A DNA stretch of 64,000 nucleotides from contig BSYQ01000010.1 of the NCBI GenBank assembly GCA_030272585.1, positions 1,116,001 to 1,180,000 on the forward strand, read 5' to 3'. Source of the stretch: Bryopsis sp. KO-2023. Its lineage: Eukaryota > Chlorophyta > Ulvophyceae > Bryopsidales > Bryopsidaceae. The notes below the pieces were generated by a model that was not told the DNA's origin, did no database searches, and saw nothing but the letters and a program-made list of their open reading frames with translations. Numbering within the stretch: position 1 is the stretch's first letter; every line of letters begins with the position of its first letter. Positions 44,302 to 53,425 of this stretch are shown in pieces. The translations under genes were made by a program, and so were the position numbers.

Positions 44302-45867
44302 ATGTCGGCGGAAGACTTTAATAACTTGGTGGAGTCGGTGGCGGCACTAAAGACGGGGTGCAAAGCACTGGAAGACCGAATCGGGGAACTCGAAGGGTTG
44401 GAGATAAAGACAGAAATCGCGAATATCCACAAAGCAGGACAGAACGTGGAGAAACTGGTGAATAAGCATGGCGACGAGTTCGCAAAGGTTCACAAAGCAG
44501 GCTTGGCAGTCGAAAAACTGGCGAATAAGCATGGAGAGTCCTTACAGAAACTGTCGAAAGCGGTCGGCAAGCTCGATGAAGCGGGAGCCGGGCTACAGGA
44601 CAAAGTCAAAGCTGTGAAGGAGAAAGTTGCTGAGCTTGGAACCACGAGCGAAACCAGACATGTCGAGACGACTGGGAAACTGGAACTGCTGGAGAAATCG
44701 GCGGGTGACGTCCGAGCAGACATGCTGAAAGTTCGACAGGCGGGCACGAAACTGGAACAGAAATTGTCGAAAGTGACCCTCGACGGCCAAGCGAACCACC
44801 AGAAACTAATGCAGAAGCTGGACGAACTAACGTTGAGCCAGACCCTACGGGAAACACAAGCGATGGAGTTTCGGACGGATACGGATGCAAAGATCTCCAC
44901 CATGGTGGCTACTATGACGGAATTAACCGAACAGCAGTCGACGGCGCAGTCGGCTGTGGGCATCAACTTGGAAGCCGGGTCAAGTATGCACAAAAAGCTA
45001 TTGGACCTGCAAGAACAAATGGCGAACCAAAGGAGCGACTTCCAAGCATCGTTGTTGGCAGCAAAACAAGAACTGGAGCAAAAGCTCCGTCAAGAGAGAG
45101 CGACGAGTGGTGCGACGAGTGGAGGCTCTGCAGGGCCATCTATACCTGATGTGTGGAACTTTGCGCCTATCCGGCTGGGGAATCCTCCCCAGTTCTTTGG
45201 GAAAACGGGAGAAGGAGCATCCGACTGGGTGGAGAGTATGGAAACTTATTTTGTGGCGTCTGGATGTCCCCTGAACAAGAGGGCGTTACTGGCGTCGACG
45301 GTGTTGAGAGGAGCTGCGCAGGAATGGTTTACTGTTAAGAAAGCGTCCAACCCGGACGTGTTGGCGAGTTGGGAAACACTGGGGCAGGAGATTATCGAGT
45401 ACTTCGACCCCTTTGACAAAGCGGAAACAGCCAGAGACCAACTGTTCCGGTTATCACACAAGAAAGGAACGCTCAGGGAGCATATCGCTTTGTTTGCCAA
45501 ACTCCTGCTGAAGACTCCCACTATGAGCACCGAGGACAAGGTGCATCTATTCACGCACTCTCTACAGGCGAAGATAAAATCCCATGTTTTCCTAAACCGT
45601 CCCCACACATTTGATGAAGCCGTCCAGTTGGCACTGCAAGCAGATCGGGCTGCAGGCCGAGCAGGAAACGACCAGACTCCCTGGTACCCGAAACAGAACC
45701 GACAGTATGACGATAAAATGGAGATCGGCGCAGTGTCTGGAGAAAAGTGGAACAAGTCGGCGCCCAAGAAAGGGAAATGTCATAACTGCGGAAAGTTCGG
45801 GCATTTTGCGAGAGAATGTCGATCGAAGAACAAGGGTGGCCAGAACAAGTCGTCGGGAAACGAGTAA
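44302..45867 (+). CDS. Element 2 Gag (521 aa)
   Basis: Start ATG 44302 (MSAEDFNNLVESVAALKTGC), stop TAA 45865-45867. Residues 1-270 form a long coiled coil, with a 21-aa (63-nt) near-repeat HKAG..VEKL.NKHG starting at 44428 and 44491. Residues about 285-430 are the retrotransposon Gag/capsid domain (PPQFFGKTGEGASDWVESME; GAAQEWF). A classical CCHC knuckle CHNCGKFGHFARECRSKN is near residue 495. CpG-rich throughout, unlike the pol that follows. A -1 slippery site lies two codons before the stop. Confidence 0.95.
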   Translation: MSAEDFNNLVESVAALKTGCKALEDRIGELEGLEIKTEIANIHKAGQNVEKLVNKHGDEFAKVHKAGLAVEKLANKHGESLQKLSKAVGKLDEAGAGLQDKVKAVKEKVAELGTTSETRHVETTGKLELLEKSAGDVRADMLKVRQAGTKLEQKLSKVTLDGQANHQKLMQKLDELTLSQTLRETQAMEFRTDTDAKISTMVATMTELTEQQSTAQSAVGINLEAGSSMHKKLLDLQEQMANQRSDFQASLLAAKQELEQKLRQERATSGATSGGSAGPSIPDVWNFAPIRLGNPPQFFGKTGEGASDWVESMETYFVASGCPLNKRALLASTVLRGAAQEWFTVKKASNPDVLASWETLGQEIIEYFDPFDKAETARDQLFRLSHKKGTLREHIALFAKLLLKTPTMSTEDKVHLFTHSLQAKIKSHVFLNRPHTFDEAVQLALQADRAAGRAGNDQTPWYPKQNRQYDDKMEIGAVSGEKWNKSAPKKGKCHNCGKFGHFARECRSKNKGGQNKSSGNE

Positions 45868-48800
45868 GGCCTCCCTGGACCAGGCCAGGAGGGGCGTCAA
45901 AGAAACCTGGACATGCAAATGTGATGTCGGAAATGTCGTCGGAAAGTCGTCAGAATGGTTCTCAAGACAAGGAAGGATTACAAGGAAATCAGAGGAATGT
46001 CAGTGATGGGAAGGTGCTAGTGGTTGATAAGGTTGAAGGGGGAACATCTAAAGGATCTCCTGAGAATGGTGCTCAGGCAAAGGCAGGATCCAGATGTAAG
46101 ACATCTTCATCTTATTTGGGAAGGTTTGGGGGAGGGAAGCTTGCCAGATCCAGTACCTCAGATTCGAGGGCTGGCAAAGGGGATCCGGTCAGCAACAAAG
46201 CTAAGGGATCCATCCCCACAGTGTTGGGACAATCCATACAGAAAACCCCTGAGATGGAAGGGATAACAAAGGACAGTCTACAGTCCTCCCCTCCAAAAGG
46301 ATCAGTGGTGATGCAGAAACAGCTACAGACAATCAAGGAATCCATCTCTAAGCCCAGAGAGGTTCTCACAGCCTCAGGAGTATGGAAATCCATACATGGA
46401 AAAGAGGAATCAAAAGGGAATCATGGGATTCACAAGCAAGTCAGATTCTCATCATCAACTGAGACACATTGTCCAACACCAAACCAGGATACAGAGGAAA
46501 AAATGGTGACAGGGAAATTGGGATCAGTGGGTCAAGGAGACCTGGGATCCACCCTGTTATATGTGCCTGGAAAATTGAAAACAAAGACAGTCAAATGTCT
46601 CATTGACAGTGGAGCTACTGGAGATTTTATGGATGTCATCACTGCCCAAGAGAATGCATTGAAAATCCTTAAAAATGAACATCTATCAGTGGAGTTAGCT
46701 GATGGATCCAGAATCCTACTCAAGGAGAAAGCATTGATCAGACTCAGATTGGGTCCATGGGTGATTAAGAGGACCTTCTGGATGGTACCAAACTTGAAGC
46801 ACAAGATCATACTGGGAAAGGCTTGGCTGGTTGACCACAACCCACACATTGACTGGAGGAGTCATGTGATCACCATCTGCAGGCCTAATAAAGTCCCAAT
46901 CAAGCTACAAGGTTTCCATCCAAAGGTGGCAGCAGTTCAGGATCCCCAAGAGATCAACCTCCTCTCAGCCAGTGAGGCTAAGAAATGTTTGAAGAACAGA
47001 GATGGAGAGGCTTACTTGGTGCTGGTCAGGAAAGTTCAGGATCCCCAGGAATCAGGGGAAATCAATGCAGCCAAGCAAATCAGGAATCCTGGTGAAGCAA
47101 AGGCAGTCAAGGGTACAGAGGATGGTACAGATGCAAATTTCAAAGGCATGGTCGATGGATTGGATGATGAACTACATGAGCTGAAGGATGTCCTTAATGA
47201 ATACAAGGATGTCTTCCCAATGGACCTACCTGATCATCTACCACCTCACAGACCATGGGACATGAAGATCCCATTGAAAGATGATGCTAAACCAGTTTTT
47301 GGACCACTATACAAGCAGTCCCCAAAGGAATTAGATGCTCTAAAGGAGCAATTGGACTATTTGCTACAGAAAGGGATGATCAGACCCAGCCACAGCAATT
47401 TTGGGGCACCTGTGCTCTTTGTTCCCAAACCTGGAGGAGCATTGAGGTTCTGTGTGGACTACAGAGCTTTGAACAGGGCCACCAAAATCACCCAATTCCC
47501 CATTCCTAGAATGGATGAGATGTTGGACAGGCTGGGGCATGCAAAGTACTTCAGTAAGGTGGACCTAAGGGCAGGATTCTGGCAGTTGAGAATGGCTCCA
47601 GGGGAGGAGGGAAAAACAGCTTTCAGAACAAAATATGGCCAATATGAATTTTTGGTCATGCCTATGGGGCTGAGTGGATCTCCTGGGCATTTTATGTCTA
47701 TGATGAATGAGATCCTGGCTCCCTACATAGACAAATTTGTTCAAGTGTTTTTAGATGACATCCTCATCTATTCATCCTCACCTGAGGAGCATGCCAGACA
47801 CATGAAGCTGGTGCTGGAGGCCTTAAGGAAGCATCGACTGTATGCAAAGTTGGTTAAGTCTGCAGTGGGAAAAAAGGAAGTGGATTTCTTGGGCACCTGG
47901 GTTACACATCAAGGAGTGCAGCCTATGGCTGATAAACTGGATGCCATCAAGAAATGGCCTACACCCACTAATGTCCATGATGTCAGGAGCTTCCTGGGAT
48001 TGTGCTGCTTTTATAGAAGATTTGTGGCCAATTTCAGTGGAATAGCTGCAGCATTGACCAACCTGACCAAAGGAAATCAACAATTCATATGGGGAGCAGA
48101 GGAGACTAGAGCATTTGAGGATCTCAAGCAGGCATTGTGCTCAGCACCTGTCCTGATACATCCAAGGGATGATTGGCCCTGGATTGTGGCTACTGATGGC
48201 AGCCAATCAGGAGTGGGGGGAGTTCTGATGCAGGAGGGACCAGATGGATTGCATCCTATAGCTTTTGAATCCCATAAGCTTACTGATGCTGAATCCAGGT
48301 ACCCCATCCATGAGATTGAGCTGTTGGGGATTGTCCACTGCCTAAAGAAGTGGAGAGCATATTTGGAAGGAAGAGAGTTTGTCCTCAGAACAGACAATCA
48401 GTCATTAATTTGGCTGGATTCTCAACAACACTTGAGCAGGAGGCAAGCTAGATGGGTGGAGTTTCTAGCTCCATTCAGGTTCCAAACTGTTCATATCCCT
48501 GGGAAAGATAATGTGGTGGCTGATGCCCTATCCAGATGTCCACATCCAGTGGATCCAAGGGATTCTGGAAGTGGAGGGGGAGATTTGAGGGCATCTGCAC
48601 CAAATGGCACAACCAAAACTCTTGTGAAGCATGATGGCAAGGTTCAGAGGTACCAAGGCTTGGGGGCCTGGGGAGAGAATCATCCACAGGATCTTGTGTT
48701 TGATGAACAACCAGGAGAGCCATTGGGTTCCAGATTGGTGAAGGTTACTGGATGCCAAACTGGAAAGCTGCCTGAGAGACTGAAAACAGATGTGATGCCA

Positions 48801-50414
48801 AGTGATGCAAGAGGAGGTACCAAATGGGGTACTGTAAATGAATTGCCAAGATCTGATGAACAAATCAATGCACTGGAGAAAACATCCATGGAACCTGTGG
48901 CTCAAGGGAGTCCACAAGAGGTTGCTGATGCCCAGAAGAATGGTGTACATTGCAAGGAAATCCTGAAGAGATTGGATTCTGACATCCAGACCCAAAGGGT
49001 GTTCAAGATGTCTGCTGATGGAGTTCTACAGACTGTGGAAGGGAAGATTGTAGTGCCACAGAGTCTGAAAGCAATGGTGATGAAGGAAGGGCATGACAGT
49101 TTGCTTGGAGGACACAAAGGGAAGGAAAGAACATTGTCTACACTACAGCAGAACTTCTGGTGGAAGAAGATGTCTCAAGAGGTGGCTCAGTACTGTAGGA
49201 GCTGTCCTGTGTGCCAGAACACTAAATCATCTACTCAGAAGATTGCTGGAGATTTACAACCACTGCAAATCCCCACAAGAAGATGGAGCTCTGTGAGTTT
49301 GGACCTCATCACAGGATTACCAAGGACATCAAGGGGGAAGGATGCAATAGTGGTGTTTGTGGACAGGATGTCAAAGATGTCCCATTTCTGTGCAACTGAA
49401 GGAACCATTGGAGCTGTTGGGATGGCTAGGATGCTATTTGATGAAGTCTGGAGGCATCATGGAATGCCTGAAGACCTGGTATCTGACAGAGATGCCAGGT
49501 TTACATCTGAATTGTGGAAAGAATTAATGAAGCTGGTGGGTACTACATTGAAGATGTCATCTGCCAGGCATCCCCAATCAGATGGCCAGACAGAGAGGCT
49601 TAACAGGATACTGGAAGAGAGCTTAAGAGCCTATGTGAGCCATTCCCAAACAGACTGGGATTTGAAGTTAAGTGCAGCTGAATTTGTGTATAATCAAGGG
49701 AAACAATCAAGTACTGGGTATAGCCCATTCTACTTGAATTCTGGAGAAGAACCCTTGGTACCTGCAGCCTTGATTGGAAGGAAGAAGATTGAGACACCCA
49801 TCAGAGGTGTGGATGAGATTTTGAATGACCTGAAGATGGATGTGGAGGTGGCCAAAACATGCATTGCCAGAGCTCAGAACAGACAGAAGCAGAATGCTGA
49901 CAAACACAGAAGAATAGATGAGTTCAAGGTGGATGACATGGTCCTCCTCAGTACCAAAGATTTGAAGCTGGCTGGGGACAGATGCAAGAAGCTTGGGCCC
50001 AAATATGTGGGACCATTCAGAGTGAAAAAGAGAGTGGGTCAGGTGGCCTATGAACTGGAAGTCCCACAGCAGTGGAGTCTGCATCCAGTGTTCCACATTT
50101 CCAAGTTGAGGAGATTCCATCAGGATGGACAGTATGGGGAGAGGGAACCCAACCCAGTTCCACCTGAAATCATTGATGGAAACACAGAGTTCCATGTGGA
50201 AAGGATATTGGATCACAGAGAGGTCAAGAGAGGCAGAGGCAGGGGGAGGACATCAAGAGAGTTCCTCATCAGATGGCAAGGATATGACAGGGGTCATGAT
50301 AGCTGGGAGCCTATCAGAAACCTGGAGAACTGTCCAGATGTAGCAGCATCATACTTCCAGCAGAATCACTTGGAAGCAACAGAGCAGGAGAAGAAGGTTT
50401 GGAAGTGGAGATAA
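45816..50414 (+). CDS. Element 2 Pol (protease, RT, RNase H, integrase, chromodomain)
   Basis: Open from 45786, first ATG 45816, stop TAA 50412-50414 (up to 1,532 aa). It is most likely made by -1 frameshifting from gag. A 240-aa Lys/Ser-rich spacer comes first. The protease has CLIDSGATGDFMD near residue 263. RT has LRFCVDYRALNRATK and active site FLDD near 646. RNase H has TDGSQSGVGGVL. A long linker of about 150 residues separates RNase H from the integrase zinc finger (CRSCPVCQNTKS). The DDE core has SLDLITGLP, SDRDARFTS and QSDGQTERLNR. A chromodomain sits at about 1459-1516 (FLIRWQGYDRGHDSWEP). Arg is almost always AGA/AGG and NCG codons are nearly absent, unlike gag and element 1. Intact. 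Confidence 0.96.
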   Translation: MSIEEQGWPEQVVGKRVRPPWTRPGGASKKPGHANVMSEMSSESRQNGSQDKEGLQGNQRNVSDGKVLVVDKVEGGTSKGSPENGAQAKAGSRCKTSSSYLGRFGGGKLARSSTSDSRAGKGDPVSNKAKGSIPTVLGQSIQKTPEMEGITKDSLQSSPPKGSVVMQKQLQTIKESISKPREVLTASGVWKSIHGKEESKGNHGIHKQVRFSSSTETHCPTPNQDTEEKMVTGKLGSVGQGDLGSTLLYVPGKLKTKTVKCLIDSGATGDFMDVITAQENALKILKNEHLSVELADGSRILLKEKALIRLRLGPWVIKRTFWMVPNLKHKIILGKAWLVDHNPHIDWRSHVITICRPNKVPIKLQGFHPKVAAVQDPQEINLLSASEAKKCLKNRDGEAYLVLVRKVQDPQESGEINAAKQIRNPGEAKAVKGTEDGTDANFKGMVDGLDDELHELKDVLNEYKDVFPMDLPDHLPPHRPWDMKIPLKDDAKPVFGPLYKQSPKELDALKEQLDYLLQKGMIRPSHSNFGAPVLFVPKPGGALRFCVDYRALNRATKITQFPIPRMDEMLDRLGHAKYFSKVDLRAGFWQLRMAPGEEGKTAFRTKYGQYEFLVMPMGLSGSPGHFMSMMNEILAPYIDKFVQVFLDDILIYSSSPEEHARHMKLVLEALRKHRLYAKLVKSAVGKKEVDFLGTWVTHQGVQPMADKLDAIKKWPTPTNVHDVRSFLGLCCFYRRFVANFSGIAAALTNLTKGNQQFIWGAEETRAFEDLKQALCSAPVLIHPRDDWPWIVATDGSQSGVGGVLMQEGPDGLHPIAFESHKLTDAESRYPIHEIELLGIVHCLKKWRAYLEGREFVLRTDNQSLIWLDSQQHLSRRQARWVEFLAPFRFQTVHIPGKDNVVADALSRCPHPVDPRDSGSGGGDLRASAPNGTTKTLVKHDGKVQRYQGLGAWGENHPQDLVFDEQPGEPLGSRLVKVTGCQTGKLPERLKTDVMPSDARGGTKWGTVNELPRSDEQINALEKTSMEPVAQGSPQEVADAQKNGVHCKEILKRLDSDIQTQRVFKMSADGVLQTVEGKIVVPQSLKAMVMKEGHDSLLGGHKGKERTLSTLQQNFWWKKMSQEVAQYCRSCPVCQNTKSSTQKIAGDLQPLQIPTRRWSSVSLDLITGLPRTSRGKDAIVVFVDRMSKMSHFCATEGTIGAVGMARMLFDEVWRHHGMPEDLVSDRDARFTSELWKELMKLVGTTLKMSSARHPQSDGQTERLNRILEESLRAYVSHSQTDWDLKLSAAEFVYNQGKQSSTGYSPFYLNSGEEPLVPAALIGRKKIETPIRGVDEILNDLKMDVEVAKTCIARAQNRQKQNADKHRRIDEFKVDDMVLLSTKDLKLAGDRCKKLGPKYVGPFRVKKRVGQVAYELEVPQQWSLHPVFHISKLRRFHQDGQYGEREPNPVPPEIIDGNTEFHVERILDHREVKRGRGRGRTSREFLIRWQGYDRGHDSWEPIRNLENCPDVAASYFQQNHLEATEQEKKVWKWR
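45855..45895 (+). promoter_or_regulatory. -1 ribosomal frameshift signal between gag and pol
   Basis: The heptamer GGGAAAC (45855-45861) lies in the right phase: gag reads G GGA AAC, then GAG TAA. After an 8-nt spacer comes a hairpin: CCTCC(C)TGG (45870-45878) pairs with CCAGGAGG (45885-45892), 8 bp with one bulged C and a 6-nt loop. A -1 slip enters the pol frame, which is open from 45786. GGGAAAC is a known retroviral slippery sequence. Confidence 0.85.
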
Positions 50415-50732
50415 GAGGACTTCAAGAGTTGAAGAGTGAGTAAATGAAAGATATCCCTGCAGAGACATGGGAATGAGAAGAGAATTTCAGTCTATGACTG
50501 TTGGGGGTTCAGGGGAGTTGGTGTTAGTGCTGAGGCCAGGTCAGCTGTTTTCTTTTCTACTGTCTTTGGGATGGTCTTTCAGATGGGGTTTTTCCTTTTT
50601 GCTTTCTGGAGGGTCTTTGGGATTTTCCTTTTTGCTTATGGGGGAGTGCTCTATTTCTTTGCTGGAGTCTGTATGTGCTTAGTTGGTGACCTTAGGTCTG
50701 GGGGGCCAGATTTCTAAGGTCAGGGGGAGTCT
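50415..50732 (+). other. Element 2 3' untranslated region with polypurine tract
   Basis: 318 nt, also without CG. Ends AGGTCAGGGGGAGTCT before the LTR; AGGGGGAG is the likely plus-strand primer. Confidence 0.8.
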
Positions 50733-51095
50733 TGTGACAGTTCTAAAGTGCGAGAGGTGGGATTTGATCCCGGGACCTCTCAGTGTCGAGTACAGTAACG
50801 GTCGCAAGTGCGAACCATGTGCTACGGTTGTCATGTCGGTTAGGTCGGTTGTGTAGCCGCCTGACCCATGACGTAATGAGTGAGGTGTGATGGAACGGAT
50901 GACTGTATGTGTGACTGTATCTGGACGGTGTAGTCCAGGGTCACGTGAGTGAGAGTTACAGCCAGTTACGGTTGTGACCGTTGACGGGATTCGAACCCGG
51001 GTCAACGGTTGGCCGGTCTTAAGGCTCTAGGCCTTTGGACCAGGTGTTCACGTTTGTAATATTCCTTAAGTCTTTCCATTCCCCGCGTCCTTACA
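50733..51095 (+). repeat. Element 2 3' LTR (363 bp)
   Basis: Same sequence as 43846-44208 by eye, including both T-arm-like hairpins. Followed by the duplication AGTCC. Confidence 0.97.
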
Positions 51096-51110
51096 AGTCC
51101 TACCCACTAC

Positions 51111-51128
51111 GGCCGGCCGGCCGGCCGG
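51111..51128. repeat. (GGCC)n palindromic run
   Basis: Four and a half GGCC units, ten bases after the target duplication of element 2. Self-complementary and rich in CpG. Confidence 0.9.
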
Positions 51129-51253
51129 TCTTGCGTTGGTGAGGGCAGCGTTCCTAGTGGTGTTGCGATAATGGCAGCATCGTCTTCAGGAGGTTCGATT
51201 TCATCTGTGATTGCAACGAGCACCACCCAGTCCGGCTCCGAGCCCTCTTCCTC

Positions 51254-51550
51254 TTAAGGTTTGGGATCGTCTTCTTCTTCTGAAGGGGATTCTGTCAATG
51301 GTGGCGATCGCTTGGATGTTGCCTTCGTTGTTGAGGGTTTATTTTTTCCCTTCCTTGGCTTCCTGGTTCCGGGAGTAACTTGCAGCAAAGCGCGTTCAGA
51401 TAAGCTGCACAGGTCAGAATTTGAAGCGCAAAGAGCCCTCTGGGATTCTCCAGCCCCTGAAAACATAACCAAGAAAAGCTGGGGGTTTTCTCTGTGGAGT
51501 CACGGGAAGCCATCCATTTCTGAAGTCGATCCTTTGATTCGTTGTCCATC
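51254..51550 (-). CDS. Possible C-terminal exons of an unidentified basic/acidic-tailed protein
   Basis: A minus-strand frame ends in TPGTRKPRKGKNKPSTTKAT then SPSEEEDDPKP and a stop at 51254. This basic then acidic tail is typical of chromatin proteins. A plausible upstream exon near 51545-51470 reads MDNESKDRLQKWMASRDST. No family match, no clear start. The region may instead be non-coding. Confidence 0.3.
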
Positions 51551-52237
51551 CATCAATCCAGCGAACTGATTTTACCTTTGCAAGAATCTATTTGGACAGC
51601 AAATCAACATGATTGGAGAAAGCAAGAATTCGATGGATCAGCATCCTGTTGTGTTTTTTTTTCCCACTTTTTCAAGAAAGTGTACAATGCACAGGTGCGA
51701 ACGTCGAACACAGACTTATTTTATTTTCCTTTCCCTTTTTCTTTTTCTTTTTTTTTTTTTGGGGGGGGGGGGGGGGTGACAAGGTAAGAGCTAGGATTTC
51801 CAACCTTCAACAAGCAGGGGCAGGATCAACAAGATTGCAAGCAGGTGGCACGGAAATGCGTTCTAGGCTGGCTCAGAAATTCAAGTAAAATTCATAAGGT
51901 GGCAATATCTTGAAGCCTCCTTTTTGTCCAATTTTTGCTAAAGTTAAAAACACAACAAAAAAAACTGGGGCGTAGTCCTCCAGAAAAGTAAAGTGCCGAT
52001 ATGAAATACACGCAGGACACAGCACTTCAAAAAAAACAAACCTTCGGCTCCCCTTGAACTGGTGGGGAAACCCAGGGGAGCTGCGTTGCGCGACGCGTCG
52101 CTCGTGTGAGAATCTCGCGGCGCTGCTCGAAGCCCCCTTTTCACCAACCGACCTCCAAAGATCTCGTTCCCACGCTTGGACCACGCATGGCAGCGATCCT
52201 CCGTCGACCGCATGGCTCTCAGCCTATGGGAGGTCCG

Positions 52238-52266
52238 CGAGTCCCTCGCGAGGGACTCGATCGAGT
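52238..52266. repeat. Two overlapping perfect palindromes (A-A'-A)
   Basis: A 22-bp perfect palindrome at 52238-52259 (centre CGCG) overlaps a 12-bp one at 52255-52266 (ACTCGATCGAGT). The shared arm ACTCG can pair to the left or to the right. Confidence 0.9.
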
Positions 52267-52485
52267 GCTGCCTCCCCTTGGCCATTTTCGTTCCACCCCA
52301 GCATACGATAGAGATCTGCGAACTGACATTCGAAACGAGTGTGACAGATCACACCATCCACCGCATTTCGCGATTCGGTGACGTCAACCCTACCCCGCAC
52401 AGGACAGTAACCTCGCACACAACTCTGTGCGGGGTTACTGTTCTGTGCGGGGCTGACTGTGCGGGGTTGATTTCAGCGGTTTCAT

Positions 52486-52513
52486 CCGTCGCTGACGACT
52501 TCGTCAGCGACGG
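52486..52513. repeat. 13-bp inverted repeat with 2-nt centre
   Basis: CCGTCGCTGACGA (52486-52498) and TCGTCAGCGACGG (52501-52513) are exact complements, separated by CT. Confidence 0.95.
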
Positions 52514-52538
52514 CGTTTTCCGGCCCCAGATCGTCACA

Positions 52539-52570
52539 GGAATGCCTGGGAGTCGAACCCAGGTATTTCC
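52539..52570. other. T-arm-like hairpin outside the LTRs
   Basis: GGAATGCCTGGG pairs with CCCAGGTATTTCC (one bulge, one G-T) around the 7-nt loop AGTCGAA. On the minus strand this reads CCTGGGTTCGACTCCCAGG, a canonical T-arm with a B-box. There is no matching 5' acceptor, D-arm or anticodon arm upstream, so it is not a tRNA gene. Confidence 0.75.
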
Positions 52571-52969
52571 GACCATTCCCTTTCACTGGCGCGTCGGTTT
52601 TCGCGACTTCGATTTTCGGCGGAAGTCGACGGTGATTTTACTACCCCGCACAGAGCGGGTTTTCCCATAGTGAGAGATGCTCTGAGGGAATGAACGTGGG
52701 AAACACTCGTATTTTTCTGAACTTTGTTGTTTTTGTTTTGGGTTTATAACAAACACATACTTTGAGTTTGTTTCGTGTGTGGAAGGAGTGGAAACTGGAG
52801 CTGGAAACAGCTATACACAACCGTATAATGGAGTGATTAGGAGGAATGGGGAAACCAGATTGTTGTGAGGAAGTTAGATGAGGGAGTACAGGCGAGACAA
52901 CACTTGCCACAAACTTGAGGGGATACATATGGAGCAAGGAAACTCGAACTTTTAGCAGTGTATTACGAC

Positions 52970-52996
52970 TCGTACCTAGGTACGAAGGCCTTCGTA
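52970..52996. repeat. Two overlapping 16-bp perfect palindromes (A-A'-A)
   Basis: 52970-52985 (TCGTACCTAGGTACGA) and 52981-52996 (TACGAAGGCCTTCGTA) share the arm TACGA. Confidence 0.92.
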
Positions 52997-53141
52997 GCTC
53001 TTACCTTCGGAAGTTGTCAACTGCCTTCAGTAACTGAACTTCTGTTATGAGTCTCGGCCACACCGATCGCAAGCGTTAACCACGCTGGAACGCGGCAAGC
53101 TAGCAATAGCTACCAACTTCCTAGTTTGAATATGCTCTTGG

Positions 53142-53171
53142 CGTGAGCTCACGTCCCTCGAGGGACGCCAA
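53142..53171. repeat. Overlapping palindromes at 53.15 kb (A-A'-A)
   Basis: CGTGAGCTCACG (53142-53153) overlaps CGTCCCTCGAGGGACG (53152-53167). A further pair TTGGCGT (53138-53144) and ACGCCAA (53165-53171) brackets them. Confidence 0.88.
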
Positions 53172-53425
53172 CGCTGCCACGAGACGGAAACGGAAGATGC
53201 CTCCCACACTGAACACTATTACATACCGTTTTGAACCCGAGATTGAAGTGAGGTGGTGACAGAGCATATTGTACCTCCCGTGTTCGTGTATAATCGGGAC
53301 TCCAGAATTAGTAGGGGCTTATCTTTAACACAACGTTCACGCTGTGTTGTGCCTGTTGCATTGTGCTGTCGACAACAATACAGAATGAAACCCAAAATAT
53401 TTATGGTTTTGGAGTCCGTATTCGA

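Larger units (their letters stand above)
43846..51095 (+). mobile_element. Element 2: complete Ty3/Gypsy chromoviral LTR retrotransposon with separate gag and pol
   Basis: 7,250-bp element with 363-bp LTRs (43846-44208 and 50733-51095) that start TGTGACAG and end CCTTACA. They look identical. The 5-bp target duplication AGTCC is at 43841-43845 and 51096-51100. Order: LTR, PBS, 93-nt leader, gag (521 aa), -1 frameshift signal, pol, 3' region, polypurine tract, LTR. Pol has protease, RT, RNase H, integrase and chromodomain. It is a different lineage from element 1: different LTR, split ORFs, coiled-coil Gag. From 45950 to 50750 it is nearly CpG-free. All coding parts are intact. Confidence 0.97.
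52393..52650. repeat. Second GTGCGGGG cluster
   Basis: Five copies of GTGCGGGG or CCCCGCAC at about 52395, 52429, 52446, 52460 and 52643, the same octamer as the fold-back at 33.8-34.4 kb. Arms here are short and imperfect. Confidence 0.75.
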
